From contig CAYRHJ010000011.1 of NCBI GenBank assembly GCA_964424105.1, positions 83,076-147,075 on the forward strand: a stretch of DNA of 64,000 nucleotides, read 5' to 3'. The notes under the pieces are model-generated. The model saw only the letters and a program-made list of their open reading frames with translations. It searched no databases and was not told the DNA's origin. Below are positions 34,723 to 43,891 of this stretch, piece by piece. The translations under genes were made by a program, and so were the position numbers. This DNA comes from CAYRHJ01 sp964424105. GTDB taxonomy: Bacteria > Planctomycetota > Phycisphaerae > UBA1845. The stretch's first letter is position 1. Every line of letters starts with the position of its first letter.

Positions 34723-35748
34723 ATGAAGGCAACGGTGATTCACGGTTTCGGAAAGCCGGACGTTTTTCGATACGAAGACGTCGCGACTCCACAAGCTGGG
34801 CCGGGTCATGTTGTCGTCAAGGTAGCGGCCTGCGGATTGAATCGATACGACTTGTATTTGCGCATGGGTGGCATTCGCAAGGACATCCCCATGCCGCACG
34901 TGATGGGTGCGGATATCACCGGGACGGTGGCATCGGTGGGGAGTGGCGTGATCCGCATTTCCGCGGGACAACGAGTCATCGTCGCGCCCGGTTTTCCGAT
35001 CGACGAACGCGACTGGGACCATCGCCCGATCAATCAAGCGGCCAGCTACACGGTTACGGGTACGCTTCTATGGGGTGGATATGCGGAGTTCGTCCGTGTG
35101 CCGGAGCGTTTCGTCATCGCGGATGACACCGGTCTGGCACAGGACGCATTGGCGACCGTGCCGTTGTGCCTGGTGACGGCTATGCACGCCGTCAAGACAT
35201 TGGGGCAGGTTGGCGGAGGATCAACGGTGTTGATTCAGGCGGGTGCGTCCGGCAGTGGCAGCCTGTGCATTCAGGTGGCCAAGGCGTTGGGCGGGCGGGT
35301 GATGACCACGGTAGGGCGGCCGGACAAGGTGGAAACGGTGCGAAGGCTGGGTGCCGACGAAGTGGTGCTGCGCGACGAGCAGGATCAAGTGGAGCGCGTG
35401 CGGTCCTGGACGGAGGGACGCGGCGTGGACGTGGTGATTGATAATGTCGGGGCAGCCGTTTTTGACGCCAACATGAAATCGTTGCGGGTGGGGGGAACGT
35501 TCGTGAATTTCGGGCTGGTCAGCGGGTACAAAGTCGAATTCAATCTGAAGAATTTTTTTTTCAGCCAGCACGTGTTCAAGGGGTCGATGATGGGCACGAT
35601 GGAAGAGCTGGCGGAGGGCCTGGTGCTGTTGAAGGAAGGCAAGGTCAAGCCGGTATTGGATCGCACGTTTCCGTTGAAAGACGCGGCAGCGGCGCATGAA
35701 TATGTTGATTCGCGGCGAGTGCAGGGTAGCGTGGTGTTGTTGCCGTGA
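34723..35748 (+). CDS. Zinc-independent quinone oxidoreductase, MDR superfamily
   Basis: The ATG at 34723 gives 341 residues. The N-terminal GroES-like domain has VVVKVAACGLNRYDLYLR and HVMGADITGTV; the nucleotide-binding domain has the fold motif VLIQAGASGSGSLCIQVAKALGGRV followed by KVETVRRLGADEVV and DVVIDNVG. The GHE zinc motif is replaced by GAD and the structural-zinc cysteines are absent, so it is not a classical zinc alcohol dehydrogenase. It probably reduces quinones or enones with NADPH in the cytoplasm. The substrate is not known. It stands alone between repeat clusters. Confidence 0.85.
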   Translation: MKATVIHGFGKPDVFRYEDVATPQAGPGHVVVKVAACGLNRYDLYLRMGGIRKDIPMPHVMGADITGTVASVGSGVIRISAGQRVIVAPGFPIDERDWDHRPINQAASYTVTGTLLWGGYAEFVRVPERFVIADDTGLAQDALATVPLCLVTAMHAVKTLGQVGGGSTVLIQAGASGSGSLCIQVAKALGGRVMTTVGRPDKVETVRRLGADEVVLRDEQDQVERVRSWTEGRGVDVVIDNVGAAVFDANMKSLRVGGTFVNFGLVSGYKVEFNLKNFFFSQHVFKGSMMGTMEELAEGLVLLKEGKVKPVLDRTFPLKDAAAAHEYVDSRRVQGSVVLLP

Positions 35749-35765
35749 CGAAACGCGGCCTAGGT

Positions 35766-35954
35766 CTGGACCCCGGCTTTCGCCGGAGTGACGGTTTTGC
35801 TTGCGTCGGACCGCTCGCTTTGCGCTCGCGGCTCGTAAGGAGGCTGTCATTCCGGCGCAGGCCGGAATCCAGCCGTCAGTTTGGTTTCCTGGACCCCGGC
35901 TTTCGCCGGGGTGACGAGCATTCGCCGGGGTGACGAGTTTTCGCCGGAGTGACG
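35766..35954 (+). repeat. Repeat cluster (A, B, inverted A, A, partial A copies)
   Basis: Family A at 35766-35794 and 35889-35916 (here CCCCGGC variants), an inverted copy at 35846-35872, family B at 35808-35840, and partial copies to 35954. It occupies the whole gap before the M28 peptidase gene. Confidence 0.85.
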
Positions 35955-35994
35955 AAGCTCTCGTTTGAACAATGTGACGATTGGAGGCGGAATC

Positions 35995-37446
35995 ATGCGT
36001 TGGTGGATAATGATCGGTGCGGTCTCGTTGGCGTCCTGCTCCATGGAACGACAGGCCGTGGTGATGCACCGTTCGGAGCGTGCCTACACCGCCGGCCCAT
36101 CCATCGCCGAGCGTTATCGTGGGCCAGCGGAGCGCATCAAAGCCGCGGTGATGCGGGAGAACGATGCCTATCGCAAGATGATCGTGCTGTGTGACGACAT
36201 CGGGCATCGGCTGAGCGGTTCAGCCGCGTTGGAGCGAGCGGTGGAGTGGGCGGCGGAGGCTATGCGCGCCGACGGGCAGGAAAACGTTCGACTCGAGCCG
36301 GTGATGGTGCCGCATTGGGTTCGCGGGAACGAATCGGCCACGATGATCGAGCCGCGTTACCAGACGTTGACCATGCTGGGATTGGGCGGATCGATCGGGA
36401 CGGGGCCGGACGGAATTACTGCACCGGTGGTAGCGGTTCGCGACGAGCAGGAGTTAACCCAAATCGGTGACGGGGCACGCGGCAAGATCGTCCTGTTCAA
36501 TAATGCGATGCCGAATTACCACCCGGAGCATGGCGCTGGGTACGGGACAGCGGTGCGTTTTCGCAGCCGCGGGGCGCAATTGGCGGCTGAAAAAGGGGCG
36601 GTAGCCTCGCTGGTCCGTTCGGTAACGGCGCACAGCTTGAACTCGCCGCATACCGGCGCGATGCGCTATGGTGAGGGGACACGTCAAATTCCGCACGCGG
36701 CCCTCGCCGTGGAAGATGCCGAGATGCTGGCACGGTTTTATGAGCGAGGCATCGAGCCTGTGGTCACGTTGAAGATGGAGGCTAAGACGTTGGACCCGGC
36801 GTTGTCGGCCAACGTCATCGGAGAGCTGCGGGGGCGCGAGCGACCTGACGAGGTCGTGGTCATCAGCGGGCATATTGACTCGTGGGACGTGGGTCAAGGT
36901 GCCCATGACGACGCCGGCGGTTGCGTGCAGGCTGTGGAGGCGATCAACGCCTTGCGGAAATTGGACATGATCCCCCGGCGAACGATTCGCGTGGTGCTGT
37001 GGACGAACGAGGAGAACGGATTGGCGGGGGGCAGGGATTATGCGAAGAAGCATGAAGCGGAATTGCCCAGCCACGTGGCTGCCATCGAGTCGGACGGTGG
37101 ATCATTCAAACCGGTCGGCTATTCGGTACAGTGTGATGATGCGTCTCGCGAGGCTGCGGCTGCGGAACAAATGCGCGATCTTTTAAGCTTGTTCGAAGAT
37201 TGGGGGGCGACGAGCGTGACGGTTGGCAGTTCGGGTGCGGACCTAGGCCCGATGAAGTCGGCGGGCGTGGTGTTGATGGGTCACCGCGTGGAAATGGCGA
37301 AGTATTTCGACTATCACCATTCCCCGGCGGATACGTTGGACAAGGTGGACCCGGTAGAACTGTCGCAGAACGTCGCCGTGATGGCCACGGTGGCCTATGT
37401 TTTGGCGGACATGCCTGATCGGCTTGGGGACCGCACGTCGCGCTAA
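35995..37446 (+). CDS. M28-family metallopeptidase lipoprotein
   Basis: The start at 35995 has GGAGG eight bases upstream and gives a lipobox ending in LASC at residue 15. After an N-terminal pro-like region comes a PA-like insert and then the M28 catalytic domain: VVISGHIDSWDVGQGAHDDAGG (zinc ligands His and Asp), WTNEENGLAGG (Glu), ESDGG, and YHHSPADT (His). The architecture is like carboxypeptidase Q / plasma glutamate carboxypeptidase, an aminodipeptidase or carboxypeptidase. It would be anchored in the outer membrane, acting on small peptides in the periplasm. Length is 483 residues. Confidence 0.87.
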   Translation: MRWWIMIGAVSLASCSMERQAVVMHRSERAYTAGPSIAERYRGPAERIKAAVMRENDAYRKMIVLCDDIGHRLSGSAALERAVEWAAEAMRADGQENVRLEPVMVPHWVRGNESATMIEPRYQTLTMLGLGGSIGTGPDGITAPVVAVRDEQELTQIGDGARGKIVLFNNAMPNYHPEHGAGYGTAVRFRSRGAQLAAEKGAVASLVRSVTAHSLNSPHTGAMRYGEGTRQIPHAALAVEDAEMLARFYERGIEPVVTLKMEAKTLDPALSANVIGELRGRERPDEVVVISGHIDSWDVGQGAHDDAGGCVQAVEAINALRKLDMIPRRTIRVVLWTNEENGLAGGRDYAKKHEAELPSHVAAIESDGGSFKPVGYSVQCDDASREAAAAEQMRDLLSLFEDWGATSVTVGSSGADLGPMKSAGVVLMGHRVEMAKYFDYHHSPADTLDKVDPVELSQNVAVMATVAYVLADMPDRLGDRTSR

Positions 37447-37642
37447 GACCGCGTTTTGAACGACACTCGACATTCACTCAGAAACGGTTTGAAGGTGCGG
37501 AATTCGACTGCCCCACCGCTAGAACGATGGGGTACCCAGAAAGCGATCGGTCCGGCGGGATAGTCCTTGCAATCACGGTGGCCATCGCCAACGCAAGACG
37601 TTGTGACGATCCACGTCGCACCGACCACGGGAAATTAAACCG
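37447..37642. other. Intergenic gap before the efflux operon
   Basis: No clear promoter boxes or terminator were identified. Confidence 0.35.
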
Positions 37643-39211
37643 ATGGAGCATCACCACGGCAGGTTCAACGATTTTCGCCCGCTGGTGCGCACCGGGTTGT
37701 TGCTGTCCATCTGCGTGCTTCCATGGAAAGCGGGATGTGCCTCCATCGTGCCATCTGAGACAATGCTCCGCGAAGTGCAGTTACCGGTCCCGGCTGAGGT
37801 GGCCGATTTGCCGAGCGGCGACCGGTTAACGAGTGCATCGCGTGGCCAACACTATCGCATCACACCGCGGACATTGATCGACGTGGCTTTCGATCATCAG
37901 CCGGACATCCGTTCGAGCTACCAGCAGTTCAAATCCGAGGAAGCGCGCTACGACTTTTTCTACGTCTCGCGTGACTCGCTGACGCCTCAATTCAAGCTTT
38001 CGAACACGGTGGCTGAGGGTCGTGCGGACGAGAGCGTGCAGAGGGCGCGCCAACACACGGCTGAGATTGGGATCGAGAAGCTGTTTTTCGACACGACACA
38101 GTTGAACGTGTCCGTTGGGTATGAAACGTTGGACGAGGACGACGAGATCGGCAATCAGCCGTTCGTTTCAGCCAGCGTGCGTTACCCGCTGTGGGCATCG
38201 CGCGAGAAACTGTCTCGGACGAGCGAAGACATTTTCCGTCGCAACGAGCTGAATGACGCCCAACTCGGCTACATCCAGGAGGCTCGGGAGCGTCTGCAAA
38301 ACGCCATGTTTCGTTTTTACGACGTGACCCGCCAATCGCGCGTCGTGGAGACGTTGACCGAATGGCACGAGGATTTACAGGAACTCATTGAACGGATTCG
38401 CCGGTTTCAGGGGCGAAATTTTGCGACGGATGAACGTCGGCTGGAGGCGGAAATCGCAAAAGTCGGCAGCGAGGTGCGTAATACAACGGGGCGCTATGTG
38501 ATTGACCTGGCGAGATTCAAGGCGTCGATCGGCATCCCGTTTCACGCGGAAGCGGAGTTGGTTCCCGAACCTTTCAATCCGTTCACCGAGGGAACGCACG
38601 AGGAATGGATGCGCTTGAGTATCGAAACCGATCCTGAAATCGCCACGCTGCAAAACGAAGTACGCAACGCCGAGGTCCAGTTGGACCTCGCTCGGCGGGG
38701 GACATGGGACATCGCCCTGCTGCTGGATGGGAAGAGCGGCATTGAGGGGCGAGGTGAAAGAGAAGGGGAGTCGGATTGGTCGGTGTCAGCCGGGATCGAG
38801 GTCAGCCACGTGGACCCGCGGGTGACCGACAGCTTGGCGCGACAAGCGCAAGCCCGCATCTACCGTTTCAAGCAGGCCATCATCGCCCGCGAAAACGCTA
38901 TTTTCGTGGACACGCTGGAACCGATCGTTCGCATTGAAACGCTGGGGGCCAGCCGCGAGCAGCTCATCGGCAATCTTTCGAGATTCAAGGACGACTACGC
39001 CACGGGCCTTGCCGAATACGAAGCGGGCCGACTGAACATTGATGACTTGCTGAAACGTCGAGAAAACATATTTGAACAGGAATCACAGATCGCCGAATTG
39101 ACGTTCCTGGTGGGGGCTAATGTGGCGGAACTGTGTTCAGCCACCGGGAAGTTTTTCGAGCTGCTGGGCACGGGTCGAGAGGGGATTCACACGGATCAGG
39201 TCGAGAACTGA
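37643..39211 (+). CDS. TolC-family outer-membrane efflux lipoprotein
   Basis: The 522-residue protein has a signal and lipobox-like segment ending in WKAGC, then long amphipathic coiled-coil regions (FDHQPDIRSSYQQFKSEEARYDFF, ELNDAQLGYIQEARERLQNAMFRFYDVTRQSR) and the repeat arrangement of TolC proteins. It forms the outer-membrane channel of a tripartite pump or type I system. It is the first gene of a run that continues with Yip1, HlyD, ABC and MacB genes, which supports that role. Confidence 0.8.
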   Translation: MEHHHGRFNDFRPLVRTGLLLSICVLPWKAGCASIVPSETMLREVQLPVPAEVADLPSGDRLTSASRGQHYRITPRTLIDVAFDHQPDIRSSYQQFKSEEARYDFFYVSRDSLTPQFKLSNTVAEGRADESVQRARQHTAEIGIEKLFFDTTQLNVSVGYETLDEDDEIGNQPFVSASVRYPLWASREKLSRTSEDIFRRNELNDAQLGYIQEARERLQNAMFRFYDVTRQSRVVETLTEWHEDLQELIERIRRFQGRNFATDERRLEAEIAKVGSEVRNTTGRYVIDLARFKASIGIPFHAEAELVPEPFNPFTEGTHEEWMRLSIETDPEIATLQNEVRNAEVQLDLARRGTWDIALLLDGKSGIEGRGEREGESDWSVSAGIEVSHVDPRVTDSLARQAQARIYRFKQAIIARENAIFVDTLEPIVRIETLGASREQLIGNLSRFKDDYATGLAEYEAGRLNIDDLLKRRENIFEQESQIAELTFLVGANVAELCSATGKFFELLGTGREGIHTDQVEN

Positions 39212-39454
39212 GTTAGTCGGCCTGACCGTTTCCGTCATCGGCCTACGTTGGAACCGGGCGCTGGACTCCGGCTTTCGCCGGAGTGACGGAGTTTTCGCCG
39301 GAGTGACGGTGGGGTGGAGCGGGCGCTGGCGAGGGATTGATTCGCGCCGGTGGGGCGTTCAATTGATTGTCATATCTTGTCACGGTCGGCACAAAACCGT
39401 CATAACATAACGAATATGGCATCGCCGGCGCCGAATTGAATTATACTAGACGAC
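39212..39454. other. Gap with family A repeats
   Basis: Family A copy at 39261-39289 (ACTCCGGC variant) and a partial copy to 39309. The following 145 bases hold the possible promoter of the Yip1 gene. Confidence 0.6.
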
Positions 39455-40270
39455 GTGTCAGCGACAGCCGTGGTCGTTCGCTGCCGGAGCCCGTTCGTGT
39501 CCACCATTGTGAATGACGCACAGAGTGATATTCCCCGACCGGATCATTCTCATGTTGGTTTGGGGCTGCGTCACGTTGCGTACATGTTTGTATGTCCGAC
39601 GCGGGCGTTTCAGCGCATGGAGGACACCGGCGCCTACGGGTGGGCGCTACTGACCTTGTTGGTGCTGGTCACGTTGATCGGATACCTGCACGTTCAGACC
39701 GGTTTGATAGACCAACTGGTGGATGAAGGCACTGCCACTCGCCTGGCCGCGGTCGAAGCCGGTCGGAGCGACCTTGTCGATCGGGTTGAGTTGGCGCAGG
39801 CGTTGAAAGACGTTCGCAAGGAAGGCGAGTTCTTGAAAACCATGAGCCGAATACAGGCCATCGCCCTGTCGCCGGCCTACCTGCTGGGTGCTTATCTTTT
39901 CATCGCCTCGTTGCTATTTGCGATGGTCGCGCTGACGGGTCGGAAGCCGGAATTTCACACGTTGATGTCCATTTGCGTTTACGCCGGTTTCATCGAATTG
40001 ATCGCGTGCGGCCTGCGGGTGGCGATGATGCTGTACTATCGAAGTTCCGAGGTGGGCACAACGCTTCGCATGCTGTCCCCGGGCGATGGGCCGACGGTCT
40101 GGGCCGCCATCGATCCATTTCGTATCTGGTTTTGGGTGCTGGTGGGGATGGGGCTGGTGGTCACGGAACAGTTGAGCAGGCGGGCGGCCATTGTGTCGGT
40201 GAGTCTGATGGCGTTGGCTGGAACCGGCCTTCACGTGGCCGCCGAGTTCGCCGCTGGGGCGGCACGATGA
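39455..40270 (+). CDS. Yip1-family membrane protein
   Basis: The 271-residue protein has five or so hydrophobic helices (WALLTLLVLVTLIGYLHV; PAYLLGAYLFIASLLFAMVAL; TLMSICVYAGFIELIACGLRVAMMLYY; IDPFRIWFWVLVGMGLVV; AAIVSVSLMALAGTGLHVAAEF). CPTRAFQRM followed by GWALLTLL and the FHTLMSICVYAG region match the Yip1 family found beside many bacterial ABC-2 and MacB systems. Start codon is GTG at 39455; a later start near the CPTRAF motif is possible. Its role in the pump is unknown. Confidence 0.7.
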   Translation: MSATAVVVRCRSPFVSTIVNDAQSDIPRPDHSHVGLGLRHVAYMFVCPTRAFQRMEDTGAYGWALLTLLVLVTLIGYLHVQTGLIDQLVDEGTATRLAAVEAGRSDLVDRVELAQALKDVRKEGEFLKTMSRIQAIALSPAYLLGAYLFIASLLFAMVALTGRKPEFHTLMSICVYAGFIELIACGLRVAMMLYYRSSEVGTTLRMLSPGDGPTVWAAIDPFRIWFWVLVGMGLVVTEQLSRRAAIVSVSLMALAGTGLHVAAEFAAGAAR

Positions 40271-40297
40271 GCACGACGTTCGTCGCCCGGACGCGGA

Positions 40298-40429
40298 CTG
40301 GATTCCGGCTTTCGCCGGAATGACGGAGTGCGCCGGAGTGACGGTGATGTGAAGCGGGCGCTGGATTCCGGCCTTCGCCGGAATGACGGGGCGAGGCGGG
40401 CTGGATTCCGGCTTTCGCCGGAATGACGG
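40298..40429 (+). repeat. Three family A repeats in a row
   Basis: Full copies at 40298-40326, 40361-40389 and 40401-40429. They sit between the Yip1 and HlyD genes and extend to within eight bases of the HlyD start codon, so the ribosome-binding region is formed by repeat-derived bases. Confidence 0.85.
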
Positions 40430-40436
40430 AGCGAGC

Positions 40437-41834
40437 ATGATGAAAGGGCTTTTGACACTTCTGGTGCTGATCGTGATCAGCGGGGCTGTTTTTACGTTGG
40501 GACGGACGCGTGGCGGAGAGGACGACAAGCCGCTTCTGCACGTGGCTGACGAGGTGGCGCTGAGCGTCAACATCGCCAAGCCGGAGCGTACCGAGATCAT
40601 CCGCCTGGTGCAGGCGCCGGGCGACGTCGAAGCCGTTCTGGAAGTGGACATCAGCTCGGAAGTGGTGGCCAAGATCGAGGAGATGCCGGTCGAAGAGGGC
40701 GACGGTGTTCGCAAGGGCGATCTGCTCTGCCGGCTGAATGACGACGACCTGCGGGCCGCGATTGAGTCCGCCAAGGCCCGAATCGCCGGATTGCAGGCGG
40801 CCATCCGTGCCGCGGAGGCGGACGTCGAAAAGTCCGATCGCGACGTGGCGCGTCAGACGCAACTTTCGGAACTGGAAGCCACCAACTCGCAAGAGATGGC
40901 CGACTATCTGACGACGCACAAGAAGCTGCATGCCACATTGGAAATGCGACAAAACGAGCTGATCGATGCGCAGGCGCAGCTCGTCCGTTTGCAGGAAGAT
41001 TTGAAACGGACGGTGATCGAGTCGCCCATCGACGGCATCATATCCACGTTGAACGCCAAGCAAGGCGAAGTGGTGATCACCGGCACGATGAACAATCCCG
41101 GCACGGTGATCATGACCATCAGCGACCTGTCACGCATGCAGGTGCGGGCCCGCGTGGACGAAGTGGACGTCCCGCTGGTTCAGGCCAAGCAAAAGGCCCG
41201 AATCTATCTACAGTCGGATCAGAACCGATCCGTGCCGGCGGAAGTGTTTCGAGTGGCCACCCGCGGGACCAAGCAAGTGGGTCGCGACGTGGTGACGTTC
41301 GAGACCCTGTTGGAGGTCTTGTCCGATGATCCGCGCATTAAACCGGGCATGACCGCAAACGTGGAAATCGAAGTCTCCCGCCGCGAAGACGCCATCACCA
41401 TCCCCGTGCAAGCCGTGGTGCATCGTCTGCGAAAGGACCTCGCTGACGACATCGTCCAAGCCTACGACGGGCGGCAGGAACAGCTCGATCTATCGGAGCG
41501 GGCCAGGCAGGCGCAGTACATCAAGGTCGTGTACGTCAAGGACGACGACAAAGCCCGCATCCGTCTGATCGATCCGGGCATCGCGGACACGCGACGCGTG
41601 GAAATCCGAGGCGGCTTGGGCGACCAAGACGAAGTCATCATCGGACCGTATCGCAGCCTCGACCAGCTCAAGGACGGGCGCAAAGTCGCCCTGTTCGAAG
41701 AGGAAAAGAAGGAAGGCGTGAAGAAGGAAACCTCCGACGAGGAAACCAAGTCCGCCCAGGCGGATGACGACGAATCCGAAGATGATTCCGAGGAATCAGA
41801 CGACCAGACCGTGGCCTCGGGGGGTCAACCGTGA
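40437..41834 (+). CDS. HlyD/MacA-family periplasmic adaptor protein
   Basis: The 465-residue protein starts with a membrane helix (residues 3-22) and has the adaptor domains in order: a lipoyl half-motif (VEAVLEVDISSEVVAKIEEMPVEEGDGVRKGDLL), a coiled-coil hairpin (about residues 95-195), the second half (TVIESPIDGIISTLNAKQGEVV) and beta-barrel and membrane-proximal domains (PGMTANVEIEVSRREDAITIPVQAV). It links the inner-membrane MacB permeases to TolC. The stop overlaps the next gene's start (GTGA). The C-terminus is a charged tail of about 50 residues. Confidence 0.87.
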   Translation: MMKGLLTLLVLIVISGAVFTLGRTRGGEDDKPLLHVADEVALSVNIAKPERTEIIRLVQAPGDVEAVLEVDISSEVVAKIEEMPVEEGDGVRKGDLLCRLNDDDLRAAIESAKARIAGLQAAIRAAEADVEKSDRDVARQTQLSELEATNSQEMADYLTTHKKLHATLEMRQNELIDAQAQLVRLQEDLKRTVIESPIDGIISTLNAKQGEVVITGTMNNPGTVIMTISDLSRMQVRARVDEVDVPLVQAKQKARIYLQSDQNRSVPAEVFRVATRGTKQVGRDVVTFETLLEVLSDDPRIKPGMTANVEIEVSRREDAITIPVQAVVHRLRKDLADDIVQAYDGRQEQLDLSERARQAQYIKVVYVKDDDKARIRLIDPGIADTRRVEIRGGLGDQDEVIIGPYRSLDQLKDGRKVALFEEEKKEGVKKETSDEETKSAQADDDESEDDSEESDDQTVASGGQP

Positions 41835-42610
41835 ACGAAACCGCCGAAAGCCTGATCCAACTGATCGACATCGAAAAGATCTACCGCGTGGGAACCGAGA
41901 TCGTGCGGGCCCTTCGCGGCGTGACGCTTTCCATCGAAGAAAACGAATACGTAGCCATTATGGGCGCCAGCGGCAGCGGCAAGAGCACCCTGATGAACAT
42001 CCTCGGCTGCCTCGACGTGCCCACGAAAGGGAAATATCATCTGGCTGGGCAAGACGTCTCGCGGCTGTCACAATCCAAGCTGGCCCGCATCCGCGGAACA
42101 CAGATCGGATTCGTTTTTCAATCTTTCGAATTGCTTCCCCGCACCACCGCGCTCAAAAACGTTCAACTGCCGCTGATGTACGCCCAGGTGTCCGGCAAAA
42201 AACGCCGCGCCCTAAATGCCCTGGAAATCGTGGGCTTGACCGATCGCGCCCACCACCGGCCCAATCAATTGTCCGGCGGCCAAAAGCAACGCGTCGCCAT
42301 CGCCCGGGCGCTCGCCCAGGAGCCGGCCATCATCCTCGCGGATGAGCCTACCGGAAACCTCGATTCGACCACCGGCGAAGAAATCATGCACATCTTCGAC
42401 CGCCTGCACGCCGACGGTCAAACCATCATCATCGTCACCCACGAAGAAGACATCGCCGCACGTTGTCGCCGCGTCATTCGACTCCGCGACGGCTCGGTTA
42501 TGTCCGATGAGCGTGTGGGCCCGTCGTCACCGTTGAACTCGTCGTCGCCCGCAACGTCGTCGTCACCATCGGACCCTGCGACCGCGTCCCGTGAAACGGT
42601 CTTGGCATGA
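41831..42610 (+). CDS. ABC transporter ATPase of the MacB/LolD type
   Basis: The 259-residue protein has Walker A GASGSGKST (45-53), Q-loop VFQSFELLP, signature LSGGQKQR, Walker B IILADEPTGNLD and H-loop VTHEED. The family powers MacB-type mechanotransmission pumps and LolCDE. The last 30 residues are low-complexity Ser/Pro/Ala. Start and stop overlap both neighbours (GTGA with HlyD, ATGA with MacB-1), so translation is coupled. Confidence 0.93.
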   Translation: MNETAESLIQLIDIEKIYRVGTEIVRALRGVTLSIEENEYVAIMGASGSGKSTLMNILGCLDVPTKGKYHLAGQDVSRLSQSKLARIRGTQIGFVFQSFELLPRTTALKNVQLPLMYAQVSGKKRRALNALEIVGLTDRAHHRPNQLSGGQKQRVAIARALAQEPAIILADEPTGNLDSTTGEEIMHIFDRLHADGQTIIIVTHEEDIAARCRRVIRLRDGSVMSDERVGPSSPLNSSSPATSSSPSDPATASRETVLA

Positions 42611-43884
42611 TCCGCCGCCTAGTCCAGCTTGGCAGGCGTGCGGGGTCCAGCACCGTCGCGACGATCAGCAGAAGCAGTCAGAACGTCGCCACCGCATTCG
42701 TACAAATCTGGGCCAACAAAGGTCGGGCCGTGCTCACGACGCTAGGCATCATCATCGCCGTCACTTCCATCATCACTGTCATTTCCATGGTGCAGGGCTT
42801 CGGCAATTACATGACCAACATGATCAGGGGCTATGGAACCCAATACATGGTCGTCCACCCCTATTGGCCCAGAAACTGGCAGCAGCTAGGCCTGCGCAGC
42901 GTATCGCTGGACATCAACGACATCACCGCCGTCCGTGCGGAGTGCACCGATATCGGTCGAATCACCCCGTTCATCTACACCCACGACGCGGTCGTGACCT
43001 ACGGAAACGAAGAAGCCACCGAGGTGCCCATCCGCGGCGTCAGCGAAGATTATCAAGTCGTCCGAAACTTCCACGCCGACGCCGGTCGATTCTTCGGACC
43101 CGTCGACATTGACAACGCAGCATCGGTGGCCGTCCTGGGGCGAACCGTCCTCAAGAACCTGGCCTGCGACGATTCCCTGGTGGGAGATTACGTTCAGATC
43201 GACGACATGCGCTTTCTGGTCATTGGACTGCTCGAATCCAAGGGCAGCTTCCACGGTGACGATCAGGACGACACCATTATGATCCCCTACAGCACCGCAC
43301 TGCGACTTTACCCCGAAAGACGAACCGAAGTGTCATTCCTGGCCGAAGCCATCGACGAAGATCACATCGACAGCGCCTACGCACAAATGCGTCGCGTCCT
43401 GCGAACCCAACACGACCTGCAAGAAGACCAACCGGATGATTTTCTCATCAACCGCCAGGATCAAGCCCTCGGTGAATTCGAAAAAATTCGAAACATGGCC
43501 TCGGGGGTCCTCGCCGGAATCGTCAGCATCTCCCTGTTGGTCGGCGGAATCGGCATCATGAACATGATGCTCGTCTCCGTCACCGAACGAACCCGCGAGA
43601 TCGGCCTACGAAAGAGCATCGGCGGCCGGCGGCGCGACATCATGCTCCAATTCCTCACCGAAGCCGTCGTCCTCTGCACCGTCGGCGGAGTCATTGGCAT
43701 CGCCTTGGGTTACGTTCTTTCACATCTGGCCTCCATGCACCCCAGTATGGTCGAGGTCGTCGTGCCCTGGTGGGCGGTTGCGATGGCCCTGGCCTGTTCC
43801 AGCGGAACCGGCGTGCTCTTCGGCATCATTCCCGCGTTCAAGGCTGCCATCCTCAACCCCATCGACGCCATCCGGCACGAGTGA
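42607..43884 (+). CDS. MacB-like ABC permease, first copy
   Basis: The 425-residue protein has the MacB/FtsX topology: an N-terminal helix after WANKGRAVLTTLGIIIAVTSIITVISMVQGFG, a large periplasmic domain, and three C-terminal helices with LVGGIGIMNMMLVSVTERTREIGLRKSIGGRRRDIM and FGIIPAFKAAILNPIDAIRHE. It lacks its own ATPase domain, which is encoded separately upstream. It is probably paired with the second permease. Confidence 0.88.
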   Translation: MIRRLVQLGRRAGSSTVATISRSSQNVATAFVQIWANKGRAVLTTLGIIIAVTSIITVISMVQGFGNYMTNMIRGYGTQYMVVHPYWPRNWQQLGLRSVSLDINDITAVRAECTDIGRITPFIYTHDAVVTYGNEEATEVPIRGVSEDYQVVRNFHADAGRFFGPVDIDNAASVAVLGRTVLKNLACDDSLVGDYVQIDDMRFLVIGLLESKGSFHGDDQDDTIMIPYSTALRLYPERRTEVSFLAEAIDEDHIDSAYAQMRRVLRTQHDLQEDQPDDFLINRQDQALGEFEKIRNMASGVLAGIVSISLLVGGIGIMNMMLVSVTERTREIGLRKSIGGRRRDIMLQFLTEAVVLCTVGGVIGIALGYVLSHLASMHPSMVEVVVPWWAVAMALACSSGTGVLFGIIPAFKAAILNPIDAIRHE

Positions 43885-43891
43885 CCGCCCC

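Noticed and set aside
43694..43891. Longer start for the second MacB permease
   Set aside because: The added part overlaps the first permease in another frame and is compositionally unlike a protein; ATG 43892 fits spacing and family.
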